Positions 6,771 to 15,487 are shown, counted from the stretch's first letter. The stretch: DNA of 17,609 nucleotides from JBJEDU01 sp051872395 (GCA_051872395.1 JBJEDU010000034.1:1-17609); one strand, 5' to 3'. Made by a program: numbers and translations. The notes: generated by a model from the letters alone, not told the origin.

Positions 6771-8540
6771 ATGGAAAATAAAAAAGACATATTAAAAGAG
6801 AAAAACGTTCCTTTACTAGTTACATTAAAAAGAACAGTTGGCTATGCCAAAAAAGAAATTGCTAGTTTTATAATTGCTTTCATTTTAATTATCGCTAACG
6901 TGTTATTCGCTTTAGCGTTCCCTCTTTTAGTAGCGAAACTTACTAATGAATTAAAATTAGATGCTGATACTATTAGTTTACAAGTTATCATCATTATTGC
7001 TGTAAGTTATTTATTGCTCAATATTGTCAGTCAAGTATGCTTGTATTTTGAATCGATGACATTAACAAAAGCTGGACAAAAAATTATTTATAATCTTCGA
7101 ATGGAAGTATTTGAACATATTGAATCAATGTCACAAAATCAATTCAATGAAATGGCGGTTGGTTCTTTAGTGACACGAGTTTGTAATTACACAAATCACA
7201 TGTCTAATTTCTTTACGAATACTTTAGTTAATATTCTTAAAAACTTATTAACAGTAATTTCTGTCTATGTCATCATGTTTTTCATTTCATGGAAATTATC
7301 TTTGATAATGCTTATTTTCGTGGTAATAATTTTCTTCACTTCATATTTCTTCTCAAAGAAAATCAATAAAACATTTAAAGAAGAAAGAAACGCTTTAAGT
7401 GATTTAAATACCTATTTAAATGAATCATTATCTGGAATGAAAATCATTAAAATATTTAACCAAGAGAATAAATCAGAAAAGAAATTTAATGAGAAAAATA
7501 ATTATTTTTATAACATTCGAGTTCGTGCGACAAGAGCGTTCTCATTTTATCGACCATTTATTTCTTTCTTATACATCGTTAGTATAGGAGCAGTGCTATA
7601 TTTAGGAACAATTTTCGACCTCAATGCCGGGGAAATTGTTGCTTTCTATTTATATTTATCAAACTTCTTTAATCCTGTTCAAGAATTAGCGGACAAATTA
7701 AATGATATCCAACGCGCGGTGACTAGTAGCGAGAAATTATTTGCCCTTTTAGATATTCCTCCTGAAGTCATAAATAAAGAAGGTGCGAAAGATATCGATA
7801 AATTTATTGGGAAAATTGAATTTAGACATGTTTGGTTTGCTTATGAAGAAGAGAATTGGATTTTAAAAGACGTTTCATTTGTCGTTAACCCAAAAGAAAC
7901 AGTTGCTTTTATTGGTCCAACTGGTGCAGGAAAGACAACAATATTAGGATTAATTGTTCGAAATTTTGAAATACAAAAAGGTCAAATTTTAATTGATGAT
8001 ATCGATATTAAAGATATTACTATTGAATCACTAAGAAGAAGTGTTGGACAAATGTTACAAGATGTATTCCTCTTCAGTGGCACGATTAAAGAAAATATCA
8101 CATTATTTGATGATAAATACACTGATGAAGAAGTCTATGAAGCTGCGAACTATGTCAATCTCACTCCAATTATCGATGCACTGCCAAATAAACTTAACGA
8201 AACTGTTATCGAAAGAGGAGATAATTTTTCAGCAGGCCAAAGACAATTATTATCTTTCGCTCGTACAATATTGCATAAACCACAAATAATGATATTAGAT
8301 GAAGCGACAGCGAACATCGATACTGAAACGGAAGTCGTCATTCAAGAATCGTTAGAAAAAATAAAAAATATTGGAACGATGTTAATCGTCGCGCATCGAT
8401 TATCCACTATCCAACATTCAGATAAAATTATTGTTATTAAAAATGGTGAAGTTATCGAAAGCGGTAATCACCAACAATTATTAAAACTTAAAGGGTATTA
8501 TTACAAATTATATCGTTTACAGTTTAATGAACAAAAATAA
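6771..8540 (+). CDS. ABC exporter half-transporter, catalytic subunit (BmrD/YheH-like)
   Basis: 589 residues, six-helix membrane domain followed by an ATPase. Walker A is GPTGAGKTT (382-390). Walker B ILDEAT keeps the catalytic glutamate E511, and the switch histidine is H542 in VAHRLST. The signature is altered to FSAGQ (486-490) where LSGGQ is usual, exactly the pattern of the second subunit in TM287/288-type heterodimers: one good and one dead ATP site. The ATG is one base past the stop of the first subunit, with GGAGG inside the end of that gene, so expression is coupled. The stop codon lies inside the terminator stem at 8536-8575. Confidence 0.93.
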   Translation: MENKKDILKEKNVPLLVTLKRTVGYAKKEIASFIIAFILIIANVLFALAFPLLVAKLTNELKLDADTISLQVIIIIAVSYLLLNIVSQVCLYFESMTLTKAGQKIIYNLRMEVFEHIESMSQNQFNEMAVGSLVTRVCNYTNHMSNFFTNTLVNILKNLLTVISVYVIMFFISWKLSLIMLIFVVIIFFTSYFFSKKINKTFKEERNALSDLNTYLNESLSGMKIIKIFNQENKSEKKFNEKNNYFYNIRVRATRAFSFYRPFISFLYIVSIGAVLYLGTIFDLNAGEIVAFYLYLSNFFNPVQELADKLNDIQRAVTSSEKLFALLDIPPEVINKEGAKDIDKFIGKIEFRHVWFAYEEENWILKDVSFVVNPKETVAFIGPTGAGKTTILGLIVRNFEIQKGQILIDDIDIKDITIESLRRSVGQMLQDVFLFSGTIKENITLFDDKYTDEEVYEAANYVNLTPIIDALPNKLNETVIERGDNFSAGQRQLLSFARTILHKPQIMILDEATANIDTETEVVIQESLEKIKNIGTMLIVAHRLSTIQHSDKIIVIKNGEVIESGNHQQLLKLKGYYYKLYRLQFNEQK

Positions 8541-8575
8541 TCGCGAAATATTTATTCAATAAGTTCGCGATTATT
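8536..8575. terminator. Shared bidirectional terminator of convergent genes
   Basis: Perfect 12-base arms AATAATCGCGAA (8536-8547) and TTCGCGATTATT (8564-8575) with a 16-base loop; T-rich sequence follows on the plus strand and A-rich precedes it. The exporter stop lies in one arm and the stop of the minus-strand membrane protein lies in the loop, so the last codons of the latter are part of the hairpin. Confidence 0.85.
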
Positions 8576-9181
8576 TTTTATTGCCTTCTTAACTTTGGCA
8601 CTTTTTATACTTATTACTATTAAATATATGATTGAGAAAAATATATAAATAACAACAAATCCTTGATAGAAAAGTTGAAGTAACAACAACTTTTCACCTT
8701 CACCAAAGATTGAAATCAAAGAAAATTGTAATGATTGTATAGTGTATAACGCTGATAATAAACCAAATAATGTGATGACTGTATCATATTGTGATTTATG
8801 TTTCCTCGTCGCATTTTTAATTGATGTAACCATTTTAATTGTCGCATATAACGCATATGCATAAATGATCCAATCAAATAAATAGACAGGTTTATCTTTT
8901 TCTAAAACAGTCAATACCATTGAAAGGACTAAAGGGAGCGTAATCAAAACAAAAGATAAAATACCATATAGATAAATATATTTACTATTTTTATTCAACC
9001 GAAAAATTGTTCTCGCTATTGCGAATAAATAATACATAATCGCATAGTTAAGAGATAAAAAAGAAAAACTTTTAAATGTCGATATTGTATTAACTACTGC
9101 CAGAAAGAATAATCCAATTAAAGACAAATATAAGCCTAGTTCTTTTTCTTTATAAAATTTAAATATCTTTTTGAGTGTCAT
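8552..9181 (-). CDS. Six-helix membrane protein of unknown function
   Basis: 209 residues, very hydrophobic, with about six membrane helices. These lie near 15-36, 40-62, 68-92, 100-118, 133-158 and 165-192, separated by short charged loops. There is no motif I recognise and no signal peptide beyond the first helix. Basic residues at both ends suggest that the termini face the cytoplasm. The ATG lies inside the reading frame of the upstream TetR gene once that gene's frameshift is corrected, overlapping it by about 23 bases. It is therefore the last gene of an operon with the two-helix protein and TetR, and is likely under TetR control. It could be a small exporter or sensor; no function is assigned. 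Confidence 0.82.
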   Translation of the reverse strand: MTLKKIFKFYKEKELGLYLSLIGLFFLAVVNTISTFKSFSFLSLNYAIMYYLFAIARTIFRLNKNSKYIYLYGILSFVLITLPLVLSMVLTVLEKDKPVYLFDWIIYAYALYATIKMVTSIKNATRKHKSQYDTVITLFGLLSALYTIQSLQFSLISIFGEGEKLLLLQLFYQGFVVIYIFFSIIYLIVISIKSAKVKKAIKNNRELIE

Positions 9182-9308
9182 TTGTTTCAGTTAACTTTGT
9201 TATTAAAGAAATAATCAGTTCAATATCATCCTTACAATCATTATCAACCCAAACTTTAATAATGGAAAGAATTCCGCAAGTAAAAAATGAAAAAATATAT
9301 TTTTTTTT
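9159..9308 (-). pseudogene. Displaced C-terminal tail of the TetR regulator
   Basis: In the +1 frame after the A-run at 9300-9308 the minus strand stays open to TAA at 9159-9161. It encodes an ordinary TetR C-terminal segment, with pieces such as FTCGILSIIKVWVDND and IELIISLITKL. With eight A instead of nine the frames join into one 191-residue protein. The tail overlaps the start of the downstream membrane protein gene. Confidence 0.75.
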
Positions 9309-9735
9309 CATTCTCTGGAACATTAAAATAAGTCAAAGAATGACTAAATATGTTGTTATATAAAGTTACCGCTATCGGTTTGATGCCAAATAAATAATGT
9401 TTTTCATGCATTAAACGATAAATCTTATTATGTTCTTTAACAAACAATAAATATGGTAATAAAAATTCTTCTCTTGTTAATACTTTCTTGGATAAATCTA
9501 CTTTACTAGAATTGACAAAATAAGAAATGAAATCTTTATTAACATTTTCAATAGTTTCTTTTAATAAATCATCAATTGACTCGTAATGTAAATAAAATGT
9601 TGAACGAGATACACCTGCTTTATGACATATTTCCTTAACAGTAATGTATTCAAAATCTTTTTTCTCAAGCAAAATTAAAAGGGCTTCATTCATCAAAGAA
9701 GCCGTATTAAAATACTTGCTTTCATTCTTATTCAA
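9256..9735 (-). CDS. TetR/AcrR-family regulator, frameshifted near the C-terminus
   Basis: A helix-turn-helix repressor, 159 residues as read. The TetR N-domain covers about 10-60, and ITVKEICHKAGVSRSTFYLH (31-50) is the classical DNA-binding segment. The frame leaves the family pattern after residue 145, within a run of nine A on this strand, and ends at a chance stop. The missing C-terminal half-helix is present in the +1 frame (9159-9308). The likely start is TTG at 9733-9735, nine bases after GGAGG; no in-frame ATG occurs before residue 15. It sits between two membrane-protein genes in one operon and probably represses it. The frameshift may be a sequencing error, a true loss, or a slippage switch. 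Confidence 0.85.
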   Translation of the reverse strand: MNKNESKYFNTASLMNEALLILLEKKDFEYITVKEICHKAGVSRSTFYLHYESIDDLLKETIENVNKDFISYFVNSSKVDLSKKVLTREEFLLPYLLFVKEHNKIYRLMHEKHYLFGIKPIAVTLYNNIFSHSLTYFNVPENEKKIYFFIFYLRNSFHY

Positions 9736-9752
9736 ATGAATCCCCCTCCTTC

Positions 9753-10106
9753 TTATTGTTCGTCAGTAATTTCTTTCGCTAATTCAACAATATCGTTCGC
9801 ATATTTTCTTTTGGAACTTTTTAAAATTTTACTATAAATTGGATAATTAATCGATACACCAAAAATACCAACGACTCCAACGATAATGCCAACAATAAAC
9901 GCGACATCACCGCTTCCAATAACTTTCATCGCTAAGCACATTCCAACACCAAGCACTAAAGCCATAATAATTCCAAAAGTATAAGCAAATACTTCTGCTG
10001 GTAATTTAGCTTTTCTATCGAGCTTTTTTAACGCTGTTAATTTGCTTTCTTCTTTGATGATATAATCGCTAGCGATTCTTTCTGCTACTGTTTTGTTTGT
10101 ATTCAT
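9753..10106 (-). CDS. Two-helix membrane protein, conserved but uncharacterised
   Basis: 117 residues: a charged N-terminal helix (1-36, ending in LKKLDRKAK), two membrane helices (about 40-62 and 68-92) and a charged C-terminal tail. This arrangement and the phrase PAEVFAYTFG resemble a small Bacillota family often left as hypothetical; I do not trust any enzymatic label for it. A near-perfect ribosome site AAAGGAGG precedes the ATG. It is the first gene of the operon with TetR (17 bases downstream, whose binding site starts right after this stop codon) and the six-helix protein. The palindrome at 10169-10188 lies about 60 bases upstream. Confidence 0.82.
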   Translation of the reverse strand: MNTNKTVAERIASDYIIKEESKLTALKKLDRKAKLPAEVFAYTFGIIMALVLGVGMCLAMKVIGSGDVAFIVGIIVGVVGIFGVSINYPIYSKILKSSKRKYANDIVELAKEITDEQ

Positions 10107-10168
10107 TACATTTTCCTCCTTTAATGATTACAAGAAAATATTAACGAAATGAAAATGTAATTCGAATA

Positions 10169-10188
10169 ACACAAAATCTAATTTGTGT
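10169..10188. promoter_or_regulatory. GGACACA-type inverted repeat upstream of the TetR operon
   Basis: ACACAAA (10169-10175) and TTTGTGT (10182-10188) are perfect arms with a 6-base gap. The flank GGACACA on the minus strand and the preceding AAAT are shared with the longer palindrome at 15535-15558. A TetR operator is the natural guess from its place before the TetR operon; a weak terminator for the upstream oxidoreductase gene is the alternative, though no T run follows. Confidence 0.4.
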
Positions 10189-10208
10189 CCATTTTTGAAA
10201 AATTAAAT

Positions 10209-10739
10209 TTATAGACTTTTCGCTAATTGATAAACTGCGATTTTATCACTTTCTTTAACGGAATTAACTTCATTCGTCGAAGTTGCTAAATAACTGCCTT
10301 TAAATTCTACACCATCGAAGCATTCAATCCACCCACTTAAAGATACGATAGTTTTATCAATTGAAGAAGGTTCACTATCTGCACATGTCGCGATTAGATA
10401 TATTTCTTTAAACTTATTTTCTTTAATATATAAAGGATTTAATCTATCCAAGAGAGTTTTTAATTGACCAGACATTCCATAATAATAAATTGGAGTGAAA
10501 AACACTAAAATATCCGCGTTAGATATGACGTCTAAATATTTACAAACATCATCATTAATAATGCACTTACCTGTATTTTGACAAGATAGACAGCCTTTAC
10601 AAAAATTCAAATTCATCCCTTTTAGTGTGATGAATTCAACATGATATTTCTCTTTGATACCTTCTAAAAAACTTTTAGCGAGAATTTCTGAATTACTTCC
10701 ATTTCTTAATGAAGAAGATATAATGACAACATTTTTCAT
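10209..10739 (-). CDS. NAD(P)H-dependent FMN oxidoreductase, iron-sulfur flavoprotein-like
   Basis: 176 residues of flavodoxin fold. The FMN phosphate loop SSSLRNGSNSE (8-18) follows the first strand. A cysteine group, CKGCLSCQNTGKC (about 47-59), matches the compact cluster motif of archaeal and clostridial iron-sulfur flavoproteins, so a [4Fe-4S] centre is possible. The segment FFTPIYYYGMSGQLKTLLDR (80-99) is the second flavin-binding region of the NADPH-dependent FMN reductase family. It stands alone on the minus strand, divergent from the small gene at 10870. Likely role: electron transfer to quinones, nitro compounds or oxygen. The cluster is inferred from cysteine spacing only. Confidence 0.87.
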   Translation of the reverse strand: MKNVVIISSSLRNGSNSEILAKSFLEGIKEKYHVEFITLKGMNLNFCKGCLSCQNTGKCIINDDVCKYLDVISNADILVFFTPIYYYGMSGQLKTLLDRLNPLYIKENKFKEIYLIATCADSEPSSIDKTIVSLSGWIECFDGVEFKGSYLATSTNEVNSVKESDKIAVYQLAKSL

Positions 10740-10818
10740 TTTTCCCTTTACCTCTAAGTTAAGATTTTATCTTTATATTAATATAATATAAGTTATTTGT
10801 TATTAATTTTATATTAAC

Positions 10819-10848
10819 TTGAGAATAAAAGATAATAAGACTTAAAAT
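10819..10848 (+). promoter_or_regulatory. Promoter of the 86-residue gene
   Basis: TTGAGA (10819-10824), an 18-base spacer and TAAAAT (10843-10848) stand just before the AAGGA ribosome site of the gene starting at 10870. The leader would be about 15 bases. Confidence 0.5.
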
Positions 10849-10869
10849 AATTAAGAAGGAACTTATTCA

Positions 10870-11130
10870 ATGAACGAATCAAAGAAATTAACATATTATT
10901 TAGCTAAATTAGATAAAGAAACACTATTTGTTCATGGTGATTTTTATGATTTCTTTAGAATGTATGATATCAATAAAAAAGATTGGGTAATAACAAAACT
11001 GACATATTCACAATTACTACATGACTTTCAAATAATAGAAATAGATGAAGATAAAGCAAAAGAAATATCGAACAACAACCTTCCAATAGAACTCTATCAA
11101 AAATATCAAGATTTAATTAATCATAAATAA
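10870..11130 (+). CDS. Small hypothetical protein
   Basis: 86 residues, soluble, acidic C-terminal half; no membrane segment or signal peptide. The text suggests a small alpha/beta fold: strands around TLFVHGDF and WVITKLTY, and helices around SQLLHDF and LYQKYQDLI. I recognise no family. Support for it being real: AAGAAGGA at proper distance before the ATG, a matching promoter, ordinary codon use, and a stop just before the convergent large gene. Both stops lie in a 14-base loop flanked by TTAATCAT (11117-11124) and ATGATTAA (11139-11146), a weak shared terminator. Confidence 0.7.
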   Translation: MNESKKLTYYLAKLDKETLFVHGDFYDFFRMYDINKKDWVITKLTYSQLLHDFQIIEIDEDKAKEISNNNLPIELYQKYQDLINHK

Positions 11131-11135
11131 ATACA

Positions 11136-14100
11136 TTAATGATTAAATTTATAATGGAATCTAATATCAATATTTCTAATAGGAATCATTTTATAAGAAT
11201 CGTCTTCTTTTAAGTATTTTTTATCAAAATACATTATACCGTGTTTGCTTAAATCATAAGGACGCATAGCGAAATATGTGTCTTTTTCGATATTCGCAAA
11301 TTTTTCTTTGAAATATTGGATACCATAATATTTAAAATCATTAGCAACGATCTCACTTGAAGAATATCTATCAATTTCATCCGCTCTATTTTTTCTAATA
11401 TTAATCGTATCAACTGCATCTTTATAATCAGATGAAGTTTTATATTCATCATCTAAATACGAAGCATTCCAAGCTGCGGAGTTCATCGTTTGTTTTAATG
11501 CATTTGAAGCACTATTAGTTAATCTTATTGATGTCCAATGATCTTTACTATATTTTGATGGATAAAAATGCACTATTGCGTAAGGTATAAATTTATTACC
11601 GTATAAATCAAAAGCGTAAGAACGTGGTAATTCAAATCTAACATCGACTGAAAAATATTTAAAATCATAACTTGGGCTATACATATCAGTGTAAATGTTC
11701 GCTAATTCGGTACTAGAATCATGAATAAAGTTATAAAAGTTAATATAATTTTTATTTACTTTCGCGCGATACGCTAAAGGAGAAATTGAATTTATTTTAA
11801 GTAATATTTTTTCAATTTCCAAAAAGTCTTTATCAAAAGTTTGTGAATTAACGTATTCAGAAGATTTCGTATCGAAATAATAATCTTCCAAATGTTTAAA
11901 AGCTTTCTTAATGTCTTTTTTAACACCTAAACCATAATAATAATGGATGCCAAGTCTTTTATTACTCTTCAAATATTTTAAACATGTAAAAGCATTGCGA
12001 TAATCAGCTTCTTTCCAATAATCCCAATAGACATTCCATAAAAATTTACGGTCTTCCGCACATTTAAAATCACCGAGAATATCAATGCTTTCTTTATCAT
12101 CATTCTTAATTACTTCTTTTGGATAAGGACAAACTACATCATTAAAATATGACTCAAGTGTTCTTTGAGAAGATGATGTAGTTTTATTAGAGATAGAAGA
12201 GGTAGTTCTTGATGAACTTGAACTTGAAGTATTAGATACAGCAGCGAGTTTTCTTTCTTCTTCCTCTTTTTTAAGTCTAGCTTTTTCAGCTTCTTCTCTT
12301 CTTTTTCTTTCGACTTCTTTTTGTCGCTTTTCTTCTAATAAAGCTTCCTGTTTCTTTCTTTCTTCTTCCTCTTTACGTTTTCTTTCAGCTTCAATAGCGT
12401 CTCGGCGTTTTTTATCTTCTCTAACGGCAGTAAGTTCCGCGTTAATATAATCATTGAGGATTTTTTGTTCTTCTTTTAAACGGGCAATTTCTAATTCATC
12501 TTGTTTTCTTTTTTGTTCTTCCATTTCTTTTTGTCGTTTATTTTGTTCACGTTTTAAAAGAATTGGCGCTTTTTCTTCTTTTGATCCATAAAGCAAAATT
12601 TCATCTTCACTTATTTGACCATTATTGAGTCGCTTAATTGTTAAAACCATCCATTTATTGAATATTTCAGTTAACTTTTGCTTGTTTTCTTCTTTTATTT
12701 CAATTTGTTTTTTGCTTTCTTTAATATAATTTTCATCAACAAAAGTAGTCAAAATATAGCAGATATCTTTATAATCCGTCTCAAATAAAATATCTGTTAT
12801 ATTTTCAAAATACATCTTCGCATATAGTTCGTTATTATTAATCTTTTCTTTAATCAAATAACCCATGTGCGTTAAAGCGCGAGTAATATAATTTAAAGAA
12901 TCTTCATCAGTTAAATGTAGTGGGGAAATATGTAATACATATGCATAATAGTAATTGAACAAAGTATCTTTATCAGTCTTTTTATCGAGATTTGTCTCGT
13001 AATAATATGTGATATCTAGTTCATCACTACACTTCGATTGAATTTCACTAAATAAATTATTTGCATTAGTTTTATATAATAAAGCTTTAACTTCTTTATC
13101 ATCATTATTAGCAACAGAAAAAACACGAGGCAAAGACTTAATAATAGAATCATATTTGTCATATAAATATTGATTAGAAGAAATATCAATAATAAATTTT
13201 TTTAATTGTTTATTTTTCTTTAAATAAATGGTGAACTTTTCTTTATAAGAAAGGTTAAAATATTTATTTGAAACATTATATAATTCAAGAGCAAATAATA
13301 ATTTTTCATATTCATTAAAATACGGAGCTTTCATTGCATAGCAATTATTTTCAAATAGATATAGCGAAAGATCTAACACAATATCATCTGGCTTTAATTC
13401 TTCTAAGTGTTGGATATAATTTTTATCATTGATAAACCATTTCTTTATTACTTCATAATCAATGAATAGACCTGATTGTTTATTTAATTTTTCTAAATAA
13501 TAATTTTTTAAATCTTCCCCATTAAATGAATCAACTTTCTTTTCATAAGTTGATTTTGGGAAAGTATTTTTAACATAATTTCTTTCATAATATTCTTGGT
13601 CTATTAAAAATTCTTTCGCGTCATAACATCCTAAATAAGCACTCATCAATAAATAATCAGTTTCCACTTTGCCTTTTGAAACGAAATATTTGAAATACTT
13701 TTCTCCAATTAATTCATATTGTCCTTTTTCTTCTTCTGGAATAGAAATTTCATACGGGTATCTATTTCTATTAGTGTAGTTATATTTAAAAATCACAAGA
13801 GGAGAATAATTTAAAACATCGTTTTTAATATAATAACTTTCAAATGCTTTATGAGAAATATAAACACAAGAAAAAGATTTTTTATTAAAAGCATCGAAAG
13901 TTTTTACTGCACATTTCGAAGATAAATAAAAGCATTTCTTTTTATTAAATAAATTAAATGATTTAAAAGAATCTTTTGTTAAATAATAAGAAGAGTCATA
14001 ACAAATTAATTTTTCTTTGGATGTTGGTATCCGCAAATCATTTGCGGGGGTTATTAAATATTTTTTTCTTTTCCCTTTTTGGGTAAGTTTTAAAACATGG

Positions 14101-14621
14101 ATTAGATAAAATCTATTAAAATTTTTAATTTTTCCACATGTAAGATAAAAATCACTTGAAGTATACGCAACATTATTTTTAATGAAAGGATTATCTTCAA
14201 AATATATGTCATTATCATATTTTTTAGATACTGATGTAATTTCATCGAAAGAATCTTTAAAACGAATAGTGTGATAATTAATTGTAACTTTTTTTAAAGA
14301 TAAACATCCATAAAATGCTTCGTGATTGATAAAGGCAACATTACCACAGAAGAGGACATTTTCTAATAAAGGATTAAATAAAAAGGCATTCGCATTTATA
14401 AAATCTATATCGCGATTAAATTCAACTTTTTTAAGTTTTGGATAACAATTAAAAGATAAGCCTTCAATAACATTGATTGGTTTATCACATGATTCAAAGA
14501 TAATGTTTTCTACTTCATTTTTTATTTCTTCACCAATTATTTTATTATTAAAAACTTTGATGGGTTTATCAAAAATAATCGTATGAGATGTATTATCATA
14601 TTGATAACAAATTTTATTCAT
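11136..14621 (-). CDS. Large cytoplasmic protein: leucine-rich repeats, coiled coil, Sel1-like repeat
   Basis: 1161 residues without signal peptide or membrane helix. Residues about 50-116 are BspA-type leucine-rich repeats (phrases such as PKLKKVEF, NANAFLFNPLLENVLF, HEAFYGCLSLKKVTI), with a weaker repeat region to about 260. Residues 300-680 are helical and aromatic-rich with no motif I know. Residues 683-793 form a long charged coiled coil of K, E and R. A serine/threonine linker (797-818) follows. Residues 886-912 contain one Sel1-like repeat (LGIHYYYGLGVKKDIKKAFKHLE). The last 200 residues are an unrecognised domain rich in aromatic residues. The ribosome site is weak (AAAAGG). It seems to be transcribed alone. 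A scaffold or protein-interaction role is plausible; nothing shows an enzyme. Confidence 0.85.
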   Translation of the reverse strand: MNKICYQYDNTSHTIIFDKPIKVFNNKIIGEEIKNEVENIIFESCDKPINVIEGLSFNCYPKLKKVEFNRDIDFINANAFLFNPLLENVLFCGNVAFINHEAFYGCLSLKKVTINYHTIRFKDSFDEITSVSKKYDNDIYFEDNPFIKNNVAYTSSDFYLTCGKIKNFNRFYLIHVLKLTQKGKRKKYLITPANDLRIPTSKEKLICYDSSYYLTKDSFKSFNLFNKKKCFYLSSKCAVKTFDAFNKKSFSCVYISHKAFESYYIKNDVLNYSPLVIFKYNYTNRNRYPYEISIPEEEKGQYELIGEKYFKYFVSKGKVETDYLLMSAYLGCYDAKEFLIDQEYYERNYVKNTFPKSTYEKKVDSFNGEDLKNYYLEKLNKQSGLFIDYEVIKKWFINDKNYIQHLEELKPDDIVLDLSLYLFENNCYAMKAPYFNEYEKLLFALELYNVSNKYFNLSYKEKFTIYLKKNKQLKKFIIDISSNQYLYDKYDSIIKSLPRVFSVANNDDKEVKALLYKTNANNLFSEIQSKCSDELDITYYYETNLDKKTDKDTLFNYYYAYVLHISPLHLTDEDSLNYITRALTHMGYLIKEKINNNELYAKMYFENITDILFETDYKDICYILTTFVDENYIKESKKQIEIKEENKQKLTEIFNKWMVLTIKRLNNGQISEDEILLYGSKEEKAPILLKREQNKRQKEMEEQKRKQDELEIARLKEEQKILNDYINAELTAVREDKKRRDAIEAERKRKEEEERKKQEALLEEKRQKEVERKRREEAEKARLKKEEEERKLAAVSNTSSSSSSRTTSSISNKTTSSSQRTLESYFNDVVCPYPKEVIKNDDKESIDILGDFKCAEDRKFLWNVYWDYWKEADYRNAFTCLKYLKSNKRLGIHYYYGLGVKKDIKKAFKHLEDYYFDTKSSEYVNSQTFDKDFLEIEKILLKINSISPLAYRAKVNKNYINFYNFIHDSSTELANIYTDMYSPSYDFKYFSVDVRFELPRSYAFDLYGNKFIPYAIVHFYPSKYSKDHWTSIRLTNSASNALKQTMNSAAWNASYLDDEYKTSSDYKDAVDTINIRKNRADEIDRYSSSEIVANDFKYYGIQYFKEKFANIEKDTYFAMRPYDLSKHGIMYFDKKYLKEDDSYKMIPIRNIDIRFHYKFNH

Positions 14622-14710
14622 TTTTATTTACCTTTTTATAATCTATTTATATTCTATTATTTATTTTAACAAATTATTTATAAAAAGTTATAGATAATAA
14701 AAAATATTTA

Positions 14711-15487
14711 TTAATTTGAAGATTTAACTAATAATAAATCATTTATTGAAGGACGAGTTTTCTCAATAACAACGAAAGTAATTGAAGACAAAATTGTTCC
14801 TAATAAACAAATTGCCATATCTGAAATCGTGTCATATAAGCCAATATCCAAATATCCTTGAATAGTAATCATTTCTCCACTGGCTAAATAAATTTCTGTC
14901 TTAACTATATCTTGCACTGCGAAGGGATGATCATGAGAACCCTGAAGTAAATAGGAATAAAAAGTATGGATAACGCTGTCTTCATTCATATCGAGTTTAA
15001 ATAAATAACTCATAGAAAATTCCATTAATTCCCATATTCCAGCAATAGCTAATGAAAAGAAGATTCCAAAAACTAAACATGGAACAAAAGTATGTTCTTT
15101 ATCTTTTATTAATCGATGCATAATGCCATATCCAAATGAAGTAAATAAGACACCAGAGACACAGTGTAAAATCAAATCAAAAGTTGGGATGATAACATAA
15201 AAATCATAGACTGTGCCTAAAAGCGCACCAGCAAGAAATATAGTAAATACAGCGTTTATAAATGTAGGTATATAAATTTTAAATAAATATTCGAAAATGA
15301 GAATAAAAATTGGAAGGAAAATATACGCAAAAGGTAATAAAGCGGAGGTTAAGGAACCTTTAAAAGAAAAATAAATTCCTGAACCTATACAAAACAAAAC
15401 ATATAAAATCCAAAGAACTAAATTTATTTTATCTTCAACAACTCTTTTAGATATTGATTTGACCATATTTACAAATTTACTTTTCAT
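14711..15487 (-). CDS. DUF2238/YjdF-like integral membrane protein
   Basis: 258 residues with about seven membrane helices. Polar residues sit within the helices in the pattern of the DUF2238/YjdF family: D104 and H108 in FDLILHCVSG, W152, E153 and E156 in IWELMEF, and D219 and D223 in YDTISDM. Such buried acids and histidine suggest metal binding or transport, but the family's function is not settled. A segment at about 165-205 (GSHDHPFAVQD) is a long hydrophilic loop. A GAGGGTG ribosome site precedes the ATG. It stands alone: a terminator separates it from the MerR gene upstream, and a perfect 24-base palindrome (15535-15558) lies 48 bases before its start. Confidence 0.78.
   Translation of the reverse strand: MKSKFVNMVKSISKRVVEDKINLVLWILYVLFCIGSGIYFSFKGSLTSALLPFAYIFLPIFILIFEYLFKIYIPTFINAVFTIFLAGALLGTVYDFYVIIPTFDLILHCVSGVLFTSFGYGIMHRLIKDKEHTFVPCLVFGIFFSLAIAGIWELMEFSMSYLFKLDMNEDSVIHTFYSYLLQGSHDHPFAVQDIVKTEIYLASGEMITIQGYLDIGLYDTISDMAICLLGTILSSITFVVIEKTRPSINDLLLVKSSN

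Noticed and set aside
12144..12167. PIP-box-like peptide QRTLESYF in the large protein (residues 819-826)
   Set aside because: It matches the PCNA-binding pattern, but bacteria use a different clamp and clamp motif, and it follows a low-complexity serine linker; probably coincidence.
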